DNA of 64,000 nucleotides from Engraulis encrasicolus (taxonomy: Eukaryota; Chordata; Actinopteri; Clupeiformes; Engraulidae): positions 1 through 64,000 of the forward strand of contig NW_026945742.1 in NCBI RefSeq assembly GCF_034702125.1, in the 5' to 3' direction. Shown here in pieces: positions 47,400-59,315 of this stretch; the first letter of the stretch is position 1; every line of letters begins with the position of its first letter. The position numbers and the translations under genes are program-made. Under the pieces are notes generated by a model, which was given only the letters and a program-made list of their open reading frames with translations, did no database searches and was not told where the DNA came from.

Positions 47400-47829
47400 T
47401 AGGGGTGGGCATAGATTAAATTTTTTAATCTAGATTAATCTCACTGTAATTATGAAATTAATCTAGATTAATCTAGATTAATCTATATCAAAATGGCTCA
47501 TTCAGAATAGGCACGATAGCGAAATAATGCCGAAAAAAAACCATGGGGTTTCTTAAGACAGATGGCGCATTAGACCAGAGCTCATCTTTTTTTTCCAAAA
47601 TGCATCTCATCTTCAAAAAATGGTCATGTTGATACTTGGTGATGAAAAAATCACAGCAATATGTGTAAAGTGTGTCCAATATGTTAGGAAGCATTTACAG
47701 TTATAAGATAGGCCTACTGAAATTTCAAAATGAACAGCGCTATAAGTTGTAGAGGAAAAATACAGATAAATCTATCAAACATTTAGGCTATTTAAACAAA
47801 ATTACCTCAACAATTCAGCATTTCTAATG

Positions 47830-47917
<88 letters not shown>

Positions 47918-48346
47918 CTGCCACTGACTGTTAAAAGGAGCAGCGACTCCTTTAAGAGAGGGAGGAGCTCTGTGCGTAGTAGGCACAGCAGCCCTCATCT
48001 AGAACCTACAGCACTGGCACACGGCGATTTGACAGTTGTTCTCAGAGTTAGAATGCCAGATGAGTTACAACTCGACATGAATTCAGTTAATTCATTAATT
48101 CAGAGGAATTAATGTTTTCAGCATGCAAACACTTCATATTTAGGTCTGCTGAAACAACAGGTGGAGAGAGGAGAAGCGACTGGAGCGCAGTCTGAAAGCG
48201 TCTGTCAATTAAACGCTATGGTGACGTGCATACCCAAACTCCAAACCTATATTTTGAGAATAGATTAACGTGCGATATTTTCTTTATCGCGCGACAAGAG
48301 TCTCACATTATCGCAGCACGTTAACGCCGATAACGGCCCACCACTA
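47400..48346. mobile_element. hAT-like element containing a GA microsatellite
   Basis: Starts TAGGGGTGGGCATAG, ends GGCCCACCACTA, and is flanked by the exact 8-bp duplication ATTACTTA (47392-47399 and 48347-48354). The interior begins with TTAATCTAGATTAATC repeats and holds an 82-bp GA tract (47833-47914). No transposase frame. Confidence 0.82.
47833..47914. repeat. (GA)n microsatellite
   Basis: About 82 bp of uninterrupted GA inside the hAT-like element. Confidence 0.97.
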
Positions 48347-48858
48347 ATTACTTATTAATATTTTTGTCTAATGATTATGACTTGTCTGATGCACTTTATT
48401 TCGTTTATTCACGGGTGGGCATGGTGAAATGCACATAAAGGGAGGAAAAAAGATAAATGTGTTCTCAAGTGAATAATTATGATTGTGTATTAACTTAATG
48501 AAGACTGAATGAACATAATAAAGTCTAAAAACTTTATTTGTTGTCTACTCCAGAATGCTCAGGTGTTGTTGTGGTATGGAGGAGAGCTATTGCATGTTAT
48601 TTCTTCACATTGTTGTTGTTATTTTACGTCAACACATGGGAATGCATAATGCCATATGGGAAGCTTGTTGGACGTGCCTCAATAACATATTGTATGCATC
48701 AGTCCCATGACAAAAAAAAAAAACTCACAGACAGATAACAGAGGACAGGTGGCAGTTAACACCCCACCCTCCTTGGGCTCCTCCTCCATACTCTGAGGAA
48801 GTCGCCAGTCACTCTGCTGCTGCTCCAGTGTGCATTAGGTGTCCGGAGAAGCGACAAC

Positions 48859-49412
48859 ATGGCGTCTGTGTGTTCTCAGGAGGACGAGTCCTTTACTTGC
48901 CCAGTCTGTCTGGAGCTGTTGAAGGATCCAGTGGCGATTCCCTGTGGACATAATTTCTGTATGAGGTGCATTAATGGCTGCTGGGATCAGGAGGACTGGA
49001 AAAGAAAATATAGCTGTGCCCTCTGTGCAAGCACAATTTCCCTTCTAGACCAGTCTTGCACAGAAACCCACTGATTACTGAAATGGTGGATAAGTTCAAT
49101 AGCACCCGTCTCCAAGCTTCTGTGGATTGTGATGTTTGCCCCAGGAGGAAACTCAAAGCTGTCAAGTCCTGTCTGGATTGCCTCAAGTCATACTGTGAAA
49201 TGCATTTAAAGTCTCACAATGAACATGTTAAAAGACCTCACACCATGATTGATCCCACAGCCCAGCTACAAGAGAGGATTTGCCCTCTTCATAACAGGGT
49301 TTTGGACATAGTCTGTCGCACCGACCAAAGTTGCATCTGCTATCTTTGCATGATTGAAGATCATAAAGGCCATGACACAGTCATAGCTGCAGCAGAGTGG
49401 AGCCTTAAAAAG
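48859..49412 (+). pseudogene. TRIM/finTRIM-like gene, exon 1 (RING and B-boxes, frameshifted)
   Basis: First exon of a tripartite-motif ubiquitin ligase. The RING is complete in its ligands: CPVC, CGHNFC, MRC and a final CALC (usually CPxC). Frame 1 ends in a stop at 49072-49074. From about 49045 the next frame continues with RPVLHRNPLITEMVDKF, a B-box 1 (CDVCPRRK...CLDCLKSYCEMH) and a B-box 2 (CPLHNRV...CRTDQSCICYLC...HKGHDT). A one-base loss at about 49036-49050 explains the shift. The exon ends AAG before GTAAGT at 49413 and is phase 0 in the shifted frame, as in fish TRIM genes. RING-type E3 ligases pass ubiquitin from an E2 to target proteins. As read it would yield only a 71-residue RING fragment. 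A sequencing error is the alternative. Confidence 0.8.
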
Positions 49413-49866
49413 GTAAGTTGGGCTTGTATAAATATTTTTCAATTTCATGTTGGTAATTTATGCTATAAGATATTTTGTGTCTCATACCATTATTTTTTTA
49501 AGATGCACCTTGTGAAATATTTGTTGAGTCTGTTGTTGTAGAGAAAATGAAACACTGTTTCCCAAAAGGCTAGGCTAAAGCCACTTTTATTCATCTTTGT
49601 CATTTTTCTATGTGTTAAGATATAATCCACTAGGCCTATTCTTTTCAAAAAGTCAGAGATTGTGTCTTTCAATTCTCATTTTTTTCTGGTTTTACTTTTG
49701 GTTATGGTGCACTGAAAATTTTCAAGAAAATCATTGAATTCAAGACACGGTTTGTGGATTTGATTTTGGAGTGTTTTTGAGACCAGGGAGTTTGATACAG
49801 TGTGAAGTTAAAGCTTCAATTGAAGCAATAGGAAATCTATTGGCTCTTTTCCACTGTCCTTTTTCT

Positions 49867-50510
49867 TGCCTGATTATCATCGACTTATCATCCAGCGGGT
49901 GGCGCTGGTTTACTAGGCTAGAGATATTGGTCTGACCAAGAAGATAATGAATAACGTTTCCGAAACAGGTTGGTTAACCCGCATCCCTCGATTTGCTAAC
50001 GGTGAAGGCCGAAAAAGGCTGTGCATTTTCTTAGTTCCAATAGAACGTCTCTGCTTAAACCATGTCATTGCCTTGAAAAGTTAAGTTGATTGCTTCCCGA
50101 CAGAGTGGGTGGAGTTCCCAATTTCTCCGGAGCTCAGAAACAATGTGCTCCTGGCTTGACTTGAAACAATGCTGAAGGTATAGGCATGAACGGCCATCTG
50201 GGTACTTTGCTCATAAATGTGCGTTACGCCCCTTTATGGGTGAAAACAATGCTACATTGGCTTGTCTAAATGAACACAGTCCATGCTTCAGCCACGGCTG
50301 TTTGGCTCTATTTTTTGAACAGCCGGCAACACAACACGTTTTCGGCATGTTGCACGTGAACAATGCTTGTCTACAGGTCCGTATCTTTAGTTTATTAAAC
50401 CCCAACATCACCAATTGACTTGAATGTGTTGTTTTCCCCCACAAATGGGCGTAACGCACATGGAAAACGTCACGCCGTTCAGGAGGAGGTGGCCTGGCTA
50501 CCTATTTTCT
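49867..50510. repeat. Interspersed repeat, copy 2, with THAP-like frame
   Basis: Shares TGATTATCATCGAC, TTGGTCTGACCAAGA and GGAGTTCCC with 47020-47330, and closes with GAGGTGGCCTGGCTA near 50500. On the minus strand, from about 50345 down to 50211, the frame starts MPKTCCVAGCSKNR, which resembles the first strand of a THAP zinc finger. It then loses the pattern. A THAP-bearing transposase remnant is possible. Confidence 0.45.
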
Positions 50511-51286
50511 ACCCAGTAAGTCTTTCACTGCTTATACCCAGAATCCTGTGCATCAGCTCGTCCTCACCAGTGAATAAAAACAGATCTGCTCTCTTGGAGT
50601 GCTCTTCAGTTTGACACTGTATTACTATGATCTTAGACTCGAGGGCAGAAATTAACATTGTGGTAGTATCCAAATATGATGTCGTTGATTATCTGTCGGC
50701 CTTACGTCAAGTCAACTAGCCTATGTAAAGTAATTCTACGTGACAACGGCAAAAGCGCAACTCCAACCATACTGCAGCTAACGCGGTTTGAAATGGAAAC
50801 CCAAACCAGACCGGTTTAATAGCACCAGCTTAACACGACACGGCACATTTTATGGGGAAAAAAGCCTTATGTTCAGCAACAGTGATTCCGTCAGTCGTTC
50901 ATTGCTAACAATTCACATAAAATATGGACACTTTTATCAAGTCAATCCTAGGTTTGGATTATGTCACCACTAAAGGTAACCCCTTACCACCTTATTTTTA
51001 AATCAACATGAGTCTGTTGGGGTTGCAGATTCTCCACTAGCATTGTAGTAACTTTTAGCCTATCAACCCAGAATATCACAAGCATCTTCACAGCATGATG
51101 CAACGTCATCACCACCATAAACCCATCCTCATCAGCTTAGACTCCAGCTATAGACTCCAGTCTGCTCACTGTTGTCCGCATCAGTACCCCTCATCATCAT
51201 AATCACCATGGTGAAGCCCCATCACAACTCCCATCTGCATCACCATCACCAGAATAGATAAAACTAGACTATTGATCAATTTTAAT

Positions 51287-51651
51287 TAGGGCTGGGACAT
51301 TAACGCGTTAATTTCGATTAATTAATCACGCGATTCGATTAATTAATTTACGCGATTTAAAAAAATGAATCGCAGTATAATATAGCTACATAGTTTAGCA
51401 TTAGACCAGTGGAGGGCAGTATTACGCCTGATGGTGAAGAGCCTGCTGAAATTGAGAAGAGTTCTCTCTTCATTTAAAAATAAATAACATTTTAAATGAA
51501 GCTTATTTATTGTAATTATTCAACTATCATGTGATTTTTTTCTCACTGTTCTTAAGTTATATATTTAAATGCAATTAAAATGCGACTAATTTGATTCATT
51601 AATTCCTAAGCCTATAGATTAATGAAACATTTTAATCGAGTCCCAGCCCTA
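51287..51651. mobile_element. Non-autonomous hAT element
   Basis: Termini TAGGGCTGGGACATTAACG and ...AATCGAGTCCCAGCCCTA. Flanking 8-mers ATTTTAAT and ATTGTAAT (7 of 8). The left interior contains GATTAATTAATCACGCGATT. 365 bp. Confidence 0.78.
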
Positions 51652-51782
51652 ATTGTAATCAATTAAAACTAAAAGTAAAAGTAAAAGCACCCATTTAAAA
51701 TTCTCCTGGAGTAAAAGTTAAAAAACTATATAGTAACTTTCAGTAAGCGTTTCTCTTCTCTTGATGGCCATCCTCCAATGTA

Positions 51783-52255
51783 CACTACTCTCCAAAAGAG
51801 TTGTCGCCTATCCATCTGTTTGGAATAACAGCTAATAACCTGACTTTCAATTAATCACTTGGCTTCAGAAGTCGCTCATATGAAAGCTACAACCCTCCCG
51901 ATTGAAAATGTATGTACTAAAATAAATTAATAAATAAAGTGTGAATGAATCAGTGATTAAGTATGACACCCGATCTGCATGTTTGAAGTATTTTGAAGTG
52001 ACTTATCTGCTCATTTTCACATTATGTTCGATAGGCAACAAAACTTTTGTCTTATGAAAATCTGCCCTGTCTGTGTTCAATAAAGGGTCAATCTTTCTTT
52101 GGTGCATGAAATTTATTTTTGTACATACATTTTCATTCGGGAGGGTTGTAGCTTTCATATGAGTGACTTCTGAAGCCAAGTGATTAATTGAAAGTCAGGT
52201 TATTAGCTGTTATTCCAAACAGATGGATAGGCGACAACTCTTTTGGAGAGTAGTG
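51783..52255. mobile_element. TA-flanked MITE with ~130-bp inverted repeats
   Basis: Termini CACTACTCTCCAAAAGAGTTG and complement, with TA on both sides (51781-51782 and 52256-52257). The arms extend through GAAAGCTACAACCCTCCCG. 473 bp, Tc1/mariner-type by target site. No transposase. Confidence 0.85.
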
Positions 52256-52521
52256 TATTTATTCAAGATACTTGATCTACTGTACATGATGCTATTACTC
52301 ATCAGGAAAAAGAACGAGGGCAAGTAGGAAAAGCTACCAGAGAAGACAGAGGAAAACTAAAGGAAAGAAAAACACCCAGTCAGTTCCTTGTTATCATAAA
52401 ACCTGATAAGGTGCACACCTAAGTTTGACTCCTTGGTTTCCTTTGACCAGTTCAGGGTTTTAATATCAAACCTACCAACATGTTTTCCACAGCATCCTCT
52501 AACCTTTCATGTGCTTGTTCG

Positions 52522-52813
52522 CAGGGGCGGTCCTAAGGGGTGGCAGGGGGTGGCATTTGCCCCCCCCAGAAATATGATTTGCCACCCCAATTAAGAGCCC
52601 TGATTGTGACCAATAGCCTTAATGCTGGACATCATTTCAGACATAGAACTTTAGGTTGCAGGGTTTCACTTTAAGGGATTCACTGTATCACATAAGTGTT
52701 TGTGTCGATTATATCGCGTTTATCATTTTCCCTTAGTGTAGGAGCATGCCCCCCTGAAATAGATTTCGCCACCTCTTTGCCACTCCAAGAATAAATGTCT
52801 GGAACCGCCCCTG
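52522..52813. mobile_element. Non-autonomous hAT element
   Basis: Termini CAGGGGCGGTCC and GGAACCGCCCCTG, with the exact 8-bp duplication CTTGTTCG (52514-52521 and 52814-52821). The paralogous site at about 41550 lacks it, so insertion followed the segmental duplication. 292 bp. Confidence 0.92.
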
Positions 52814-53101
52814 CTTGTTCGACTGATTTTAATGTCATGTGTGATGTGCGTGTTGTATGGGTATTTTATACTGTTATGTATGAAGTGAATCTACGTATAG
52901 GCTACACTGTAGTACAGTATGTGCAGTATATGCTTGTGTTTGAGCTTTTTGAGGTTATTGTTCAGACCACACATATCCTTAACTGGCTCATACCATGTTA
53001 TATTGTCTGTCAGTTTCAACCCGTTAAGACACAGAGTTATAAATTAGTTACCATGATGGCAATGACCTAGTCGTAGTGCATTACTAAAGACCGCTACTGT
53101 A

Positions 53102-56100
53102 CAGTGAGGAGAATAAGTATTTGATCCCTTGCTGATTTTGTTGGTTTGCCCACTAATAAAGGCATGATCAGTCTTTAATGTTAATGATCATATGTATTCT
53201 AATGTGGAGAGACAGAATATCAAAAAGAAAATCTAGAAATGAACTCTAAAGAATATATAATAATTGATTTATATTTAATTGAGGGAAATAAGTATTTGAT
53301 CCCCTGCCAACCATTAACAGTTCTGATCCCGCAGATCAAATGGCACTTCCAATCAACTTGTTATCTGAATTGAACACACCTGTTAATAGTAACCTGCACA
53401 AAAGACACATTGAATCTGCAGAATCAGTCCATAGAATCAGTCAATCAATCAAACTAAACTCGCCAACATGGGACAGACCAGAACAAAAAGCTGTCAAAGG
53501 ATGTCAGGGACAAGATTTTAGAACTCAACAAGGCTGAAATGGGCTCCTGGATATTAAAGAGCAAACTGTTGGTGGATTTCTACCCAATTTTAGGACATAC
53601 AAAATGATCATCTATCATCAATCTTAGGCCTGTCTCTGGTTCCACACAAGATTTGACCTAGTGGGAATTTAATAACCAGAAAAAAGGAGATAAAGCACCT
53701 TAAAACTGTATGGGAGGAGCTAGGAAATCATCTCAAGGCAGCTGGGACCTCAATCACTAAGAAAACTATTGGAAACACTTGATACTACAGCGGATTAAAA
53801 TCTTGCAGTGCATGTGTGGTACCCCGGCTTCAGAAGGAACCTGTTCAGGCTCACCTGAGGTTTGCCAATGAACATCAAACTGGATTAGGATGTGATTGGG
53901 AGGTGCTGGAATCAGATGACACCAAAATCAAACTGTTTGGCATTAACACAACTCAATGTTTTTGGAGAAAGAGAAATGCTGCCTATGATCCCAAGAACAA
54001 CACCTTCTCCAACATCATAAATGAAAGTGGTAACATTATGTTTTGAGGTTGTTTGTCTGGCCAAGACACAGGACAACTTCACATCGTCAAGAAATGGATG
54101 GAAGGAGACATGTAAACGTACAAACCCCAACTCCGATGAAGTTGGGACGTTTGGTAAACAGTGAATAAAATCAAAATGCTATCATTTTCAAAACATTCAA
54201 TCTATTCATTAGATGGAGAATAGTGAAAAGACAACATATTAAGTGTTAAAACCGAGAAAAAATATTGTTTTGGGGGACATATGTACTCATTTCTAATTTG
54301 ATAAATCCAACACGTCTCAAAAGAGTTGGGACGGGGACAATAAATGGCAGCAAATGTCGAGGAAGACTAAAAACGAAACAAAAGACAACACTTAACAGTT
54401 AAATACATTAACCGATGAGATGATTTTATATAAAAAACAGTGTTAATTCCTATCTTGGACATGATTTCACCAGCTTAAATGGTGGGTGTATTCCTTGTCA
54501 TGTTTTGCAGTGTTTTCCTTTCTGTAGTGCTTACAGTGTGACAGGTCTTGACCAAAAACCCACCATTTTATCACCTGCTGGTCCTTATGATGGAGCCAAA
54601 CTGTTAAAACATAGTAGAGAATGCAATTTGACCTTACTATGTGGCAGTAATCGAAGATCTCCCTTCAAAATATAATGCATGAGTGGCTTTTCATGCTGTT
54701 TAAAACCCATTTATACCATTCAGCACTGTATTTAACTCTACAGATGAGTGAGAACATCTTAACCAATGCACTACTGCACCCGCATGCCATCATGGAGGCT
54801 GACTTTTGAAGCTAGCACTAACACAAGTTGGATGGTCCATTTTCACTGTAGCACAGGATGTGCAATGCTCTATTATTGTCAAAAAGAATGGACTTCTACA
54901 ACTTCTGCTCACTTCTGTAAGCAAAGGACAGTTTCCCATGTCTTCTGGGTTTATTTCAAGTGAGCTCAGGTGCTTAGGAGAATGTTACACCCCTGTATCA
55001 TTTGCACGCATTAAGCATTCTTAATATGGTCAATTTTCAATAGCTCTAGCACTCCAGGAATTAGAGTGAGACTACAGCCAATATATATTTCATGATGTCA
55101 TGAACCTATACAATGATTTTAGTAACAAAAATATGTCTTATATACACTCAATTGTGGTAAATCAAAGGGAATTCAAAAATGTATGTAATAACTATGGTAG
55201 GCTAATTATTCCCTTTCCATCTTTAATTCTGAGTGACTCAGCCTCTCTGTGATGATCTTATACCTGGACACCTATATTGTCCGTCAGTACAATTCATTTT
55301 GAAATGTTCTTCTTTGTTGTTTTATCTTATTTGGATGTTTACTAACTTTCACTGATCCCCGTCCCAACTCTTTTGAGACGTGTTGGATTTATCAAATTAG
55401 AAATGAGTACATATGTCCCCCAAAACAATATTTTTTCTCGGTTTTAACACTTAATATGTTGTCTTTTCACAATTCTCCATCTAATGAATAGATTGAATGT
55501 TTTGAAAATGATAGCATTTTGATTTCATTCACTGTTTACCAAACGTCCCAACTTCATCGGAGTTGGGGTTTGTACAATGCTACATGCCAACCTCTTTCCC
55601 ACCACCACTAGACTGAAGGTGGGTCATGGATTGGCCTCCCAATATGATAATAATCCATAACATACAGCCCAAGCAACGAAGGAGTAGCTCAAGCAGAAGC
55701 ATATTAAGGTCATGAAGTGACCTAGACAGTTTCCAAACATTAACCCTATACTAATCCTGTGAAGGGAACAGAAGCTCCCATTTGGCAAGGTACAGTCATA
55801 CAACTTAAGTGATTTAGAGATGATCTGCAAAGAAAAGCAGACAAAAATCCTTTCTAATATATCCACAAACATTGTCTTTAACTGAAAGAAACATCTGACC
55901 TCTGTATGAGAAAACAAGGGCTTTGCCACCAAGTAATTTTGTCTTCTTTGACTAGAGGGGTCAAATACTTATTTTCCTCAATGGAATACAAATCAATTAA
56001 AATATATTCTTCAAAGTCATTTTCTGGATTTTCTTTTTGATATTCTGTCTCTCTATATTAGAATACATTTTATCATTAATATTATAGAATGATCATGTCT

Positions 56101-56158
56101 TTATTAGTGGGCAAACTAACAAAATCAGCAAGGGATCAAATACTTATTCTCCTCACTG
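53102..56158 (+). mobile_element. Tc1-like transposon, decayed, with nested insertion
   Basis: Long inverted repeats start CAGTGAGGAGAATAAGTATTT and end with the complement, flanked by TA (53100-53101 and 56159-56160). The word AATAAGTATTTGATC occurs again inside each arm (about 53288 and the complement near 55965), the IR/DR layout of fish Tc1-like elements. Between the arms is a decayed transposase: fragments such as HLRFANEHQTGLGCDWEVL (about 53855-53910) and TKIKLFGINTTQCFWRKRN survive, broken by stops and shifts. Without the nested 1,452 bp it is about 1.6 kb, the normal length. Not functional as read. Confidence 0.88.
54121..55572. mobile_element. TA-flanked element nested in the Tc1-like transposon
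   Basis: Termini CAAACCCCAACTCCGATGAAG and complement, bordered by TA (54119-54120 and 55573-55574). Inverted arms of about 190 bp include AAAACATTCAATCTATTCATT. The interior (about 1 kb) has no recognisable protein. The Tc1 sequence resumes on the far side, giving the order of insertion. Confidence 0.87.
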
Positions 56159-56373
56159 TATGTCAGAGTAGTGTAGTGGATCACTTTTCAATAACTATTA
56201 TCGCGTTCCACTGGTGGAACGGTGTGAATTATTTTGGGGCTACAGTACAGATGGTTGGACCCTCAATGAATCCCTGAGAATGTTAAATAAAGGCATGAGT
56301 CAAGTCAAGCAAGTCAAGCAAGTCATTCAAGGTATTAATGCTTTCACCTGCGACTGAGTGTGTGTTTGGGAGG

Positions 56374-56376
<3 letters not shown>

Positions 56377-56408
<32 letters not shown>
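56377..56408. repeat. (CT)n microsatellite
   Basis: About 32 bp of CT at the position equivalent to 43252-43308 of the first duplicate. Confidence 0.95.
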
Positions 56409-56411
<3 letters not shown>

Positions 56412-57048
56412 GTGCCATGTTGCAGCCTGGAACGTGAACAGGTCGAACCTGCCCAATCACATAACATTGGTTTTGTCCTTGGCATGGGTGCCACGAGGGG
56501 GGGTAAGGTGTTACAGATTCTAAGGGCCTAACAGCTCTGACAGGGCCCTGGAAGGATGCTGATAACATAATTTGTCATTTTGGGGGCCCAACATTTGAAC
56601 CTTTCATCATGGGACCCAACATTTTTATCAGCGCCCCTGGTCCTTGGAGATTTTATCAGGATTCTTGTTTTCTTTATTCCTTTACTTTTATTTTTGTGAA
56701 GCACATTGAACTGTTTCTGTGTATGAAATGCGCTATGCAAGTAAAATGTCCTGATTTGCCTTGAAACAGCACATTAAAACACAGCTTGAACGTGACATTG
56801 TTCACCCTGTGTGATATTGTGTCACTATTCATATCCTAGGTTTTATGAAATACAATGTATACATTTCACTTGTTTTTTTCCAGTTTAATTGTACTTTCTC
56901 ATGTGTATCCTATTAAAGCATGTGACAAACAGCTTAACTGTTTCATGGCATTAAAAAGCACTAAGACATTTCTGAGCTGCAAGTTGTGAAGTTAACAACG
57001 TCCATAGAAGCAGGAATGAGGGAAAATATTAAACAACAAAAAAAGAAA

Positions 57049-58196
57049 GTAAGGCCCTCGATAAGCTTGCCGTGAGCCTTAAATTACACACACCACCACC
57101 AGCAACCAACTGCACATGCTTTAAAAGCACAATACTGGTGGTATCACCCAAAGGGCAGAGAGAGAGAGAGCAGCATTACGATCTAGAAATTGGAAACACA
57201 GAAAAAGACGGATGAGAAGACAATAGGCCTACTGCTACTGCTCCTACATTTGCACGCTCCTTTATTAAAGTGCAATGGGGAAGTATGATCTCACAATTTC
57301 GGTAATTTCGGACAAGCTCATTTGAGGCAGTCGGTTCATATGCAAAATAGGGAGGCGGAGCACTCAGAGGGTCACAGGCAGCCTCAAAATGAATGGCAGT
57401 GAACGAGAAGCCAGCAAAAAAGTGGGACAAGCATACGCACATCCAGATGACCACGAGCCCTTGTAGAATCCACAGTCCCCCCCTATCAGCTCAGTTTGAC
57501 AGCTGTCACAACGCTCTCGGAGAAGTTCCATTACGAGAGGTTCCCCTCGCCAGGTACTGCACTGTAGGGGCGCCAACGGAGGACTGCAGACTACATTCAG
57601 AATGAATGGGCTGCGCTCTCGTCTCGACAGCGCCCCTAGTGTACCCTCTGAATGCCCCGCTCGCTGGGTGCGTTGTGACAGCTGTCAAACTGAGCTGATA
57701 GGGGGGGACTGTGGATTCTACAAGTGCTCGTGGTCATCTGGATGTACGTATGATTATCCCACTTTTTATTTAATTTCCCTGAATTCACGAGGCAGGCTGT
57801 GAACTTTGAAGGAAGTTTCCCCGGACGATTAGTAGTTCAAAACAGTGAGTTTTATCCTTCAATACGCGGGCTCCTCGTTCACTGCCATTCATTTTGAGGC
57901 TGCCCGTGACCCTCCGAGTGCTCCGCCTCCCTATTTTGCATATGAACCGACTGCCTCAATGAGACGCTCTTGGAAAGTTTTCGCCATTGCTGTTTTCACT
58001 AGAAACACTCGCGTGCAACTGTGCAGTCTTTCTTACGATTGCCCTCAGCGATTTTGAAGATATCGCACGGAGCGCATGCGTATGGATTCAGTATATAACT
58101 TCCACAAAATTGACATGAAATACGCATGTAAACGCGTTCATGCACGAATCGTGCCAGCACACGCATATCCTGCAGCAAGGTTATTGAGGGCCTTAC
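57049..58196. mobile_element. Palindromic element with long inverted arms
   Basis: Outer termini GTAAGGCCCTCGATAAGCTTG and the complement of AAGGTTATTGAGGGCCTTAC. A second, longer inverted pair lies inside: about 57325-57520 against 57660-57965, sharing CATATGCAAAATAGGGAGGC, CAAAATGAATGGCAGTGAACG and TCAGCTCAGTTTGACAGCTG (or complements). The equivalent position of the first duplicate lacks it. Non-coding; family unknown. Confidence 0.7.
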
Positions 58197-58359
58197 AAAC
58201 ATTGGCCCTTTGCCAGTGCTTCTTTCATGTACTAATCAGATCTTAACATGAAATGAAATATGAAAGATGGATATGAACAGTTACATTTTACAGACAATGC
58301 CCGATTCAAATGTTACAGTTCAATCTAACAGTTTGCTGCTTTGATTTGTGATGGTAAAG

Positions 58360-58455
58360 GAGGGGTTGGCGCAGAAACAACACAGATACCATCAGATAAT
58401 CCAGTTGAAGGAGAAGGAGCTACTGGACCTGAGGAAGGCTGTGGAGACTCTCAAG
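58360..58455 (+). pseudogene. TRIM-like gene, exon 2 (coiled coil)
   Basis: Exactly 96 bp between an AG at 58358-58359 and GT at 58456, phase 0, matching the 96-bp second exon of TRIM genes. It encodes 32 residues ending QLKEKELLDLRKAVETLK, the start of the coiled coil. The upstream pyrimidine tract is weak. Confidence 0.75.
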
Positions 58456-58581
58456 GTGAGGACTGACCAGATTGACCAGAGACAAACATAGCTTTTCACT
58501 TACATTTAGTTGAACGAAAACCTCCTTTGAAGAACCGCCTGTCACATGTATATGTGTTCTCCTGTTGGGTTCCCCACACAG

Positions 58582-58705
58582 ACGGCAGAAGAGGACAGTG
58601 ACAGGTTGCTTGCTGAGATAGAGCAGGAGATTGCTGAGCTGAACAGGACAGATGCTGAGATGAAACGGCTTGCAATGACTCATTCACTCAATCTATTTCC
58701 TTAAG
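58582..58705 (+). pseudogene. TRIM-like gene, exon 3 (shortened, second lesion)
   Basis: Between CCCCACACAG and GGTACT. It encodes AEEDSDRLLAEIEQEIAELN and further coiled coil, matching the last half of the usual 234-bp exon 3; about 110 bp at its start are missing. The frame reaches a stop (TAA) just before the donor because of one extra base near 58698. Without it the end would read in the usual phase. This is a second sign of decay. Confidence 0.65.
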
Positions 58706-58905
58706 GTACTGTAGACCACATAGATAGATTTCATAGTTGTCAGTATTTGAATTAATTTTGTTCAGTGTATTTTGTTTCATATGTGCTATGTTAAAAAGCC
58801 AAATCAAATATGTAACATATGGACTTAAAATCCACAATAAATTCAATATGTTTTTATTATTACATTGATGGTAACACGTTTGTCTTCCAACAATGGTCTC
58901 TGCAG

Positions 58906-59050
58906 AACATTGTGTCCATTCCAGATGACGCATACAACGCTGTGTGGACCAGAAAAACCTTCAGATTCTTTCAACCTATGCAGAAATCTGTCTCTGCACT
59001 GAACAGACAGCTGGAGGAGAAATTAGATTTGATTGTCAAGCAGGAAGAAG
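58906..59050 (+). pseudogene. TRIM-like gene, later coiled-coil/linker exon
   Basis: Between CTCTGCAG and GTAAGA. It encodes NIVSIPDDAYNAVW...MQKSVSALNRQLEEKLDLI, comparable to the TRIM exon between the coiled coil and PRY-SPRY. 145 bp, leaving phase 1. Confidence 0.65.
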
Positions 59051-59261
59051 GTAAGATATCTGCAGCAGTTTGGGTAAACTTTGTTGACAAACCTTCAAAA
59101 CGTTATGTATTTCTTATGACTCACTAAATAGACCTATGTTAAACTAATACACAGATACATAGAATGTCAGTCGTTAACACATGCTTCTGAGGAAGGTTGT
59201 TGACCACAGAGCCAAAATGGCAGAGCCTACTGTGAATGTCTGTGTCTGTATTGGTCTACAG

Positions 59262-59315
59262 ATCATGATCTCCCAGTCAGAAAAGCAGATAGTAAGGATT
59301 GGCTGCCACCAAAGA
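59262..59315 (+). pseudogene. TRIM-like gene, possible short linker exon
   Basis: 54 bp between GTCTACAG and GTAAGT, phase 1 at both ends, and open in the frame set by the previous exon (HDLPVRKADSKDWLPPK). A small exon before the PRY-SPRY exon is usual for the family. No PRY-SPRY exon was recognised up to 64000; it may lie beyond the window or be lost. Confidence 0.45.

Larger units (their letters stand above)
52376..58270. repeat. Segmental duplication, copy 2
   Basis: Partner of 41411-45540. It lies inside the TRIM-like intron and ends just before TRIM exon 2, whereas the sequence following copy 1 has no recognisable TRIM exon. Its own insertions are the hAT at 52522, the Tc1-like element at 53102 and the palindromic element at 57049. 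Confidence 0.85.
49413..58359 (+). other. Intron 1 of the TRIM-like gene (repeat-filled)
   Basis: An 8.9-kb interval from the donor GTAAGT to the next recognisable TRIM exon. It holds the repeat copy at 49867-50510, two hAT elements, a TA-flanked MITE, a Tc1-like element with a nested insertion, the second copy of the segmental duplication and a palindromic element. No exon was recognised between 50510 and 51286. Confidence 0.55.
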
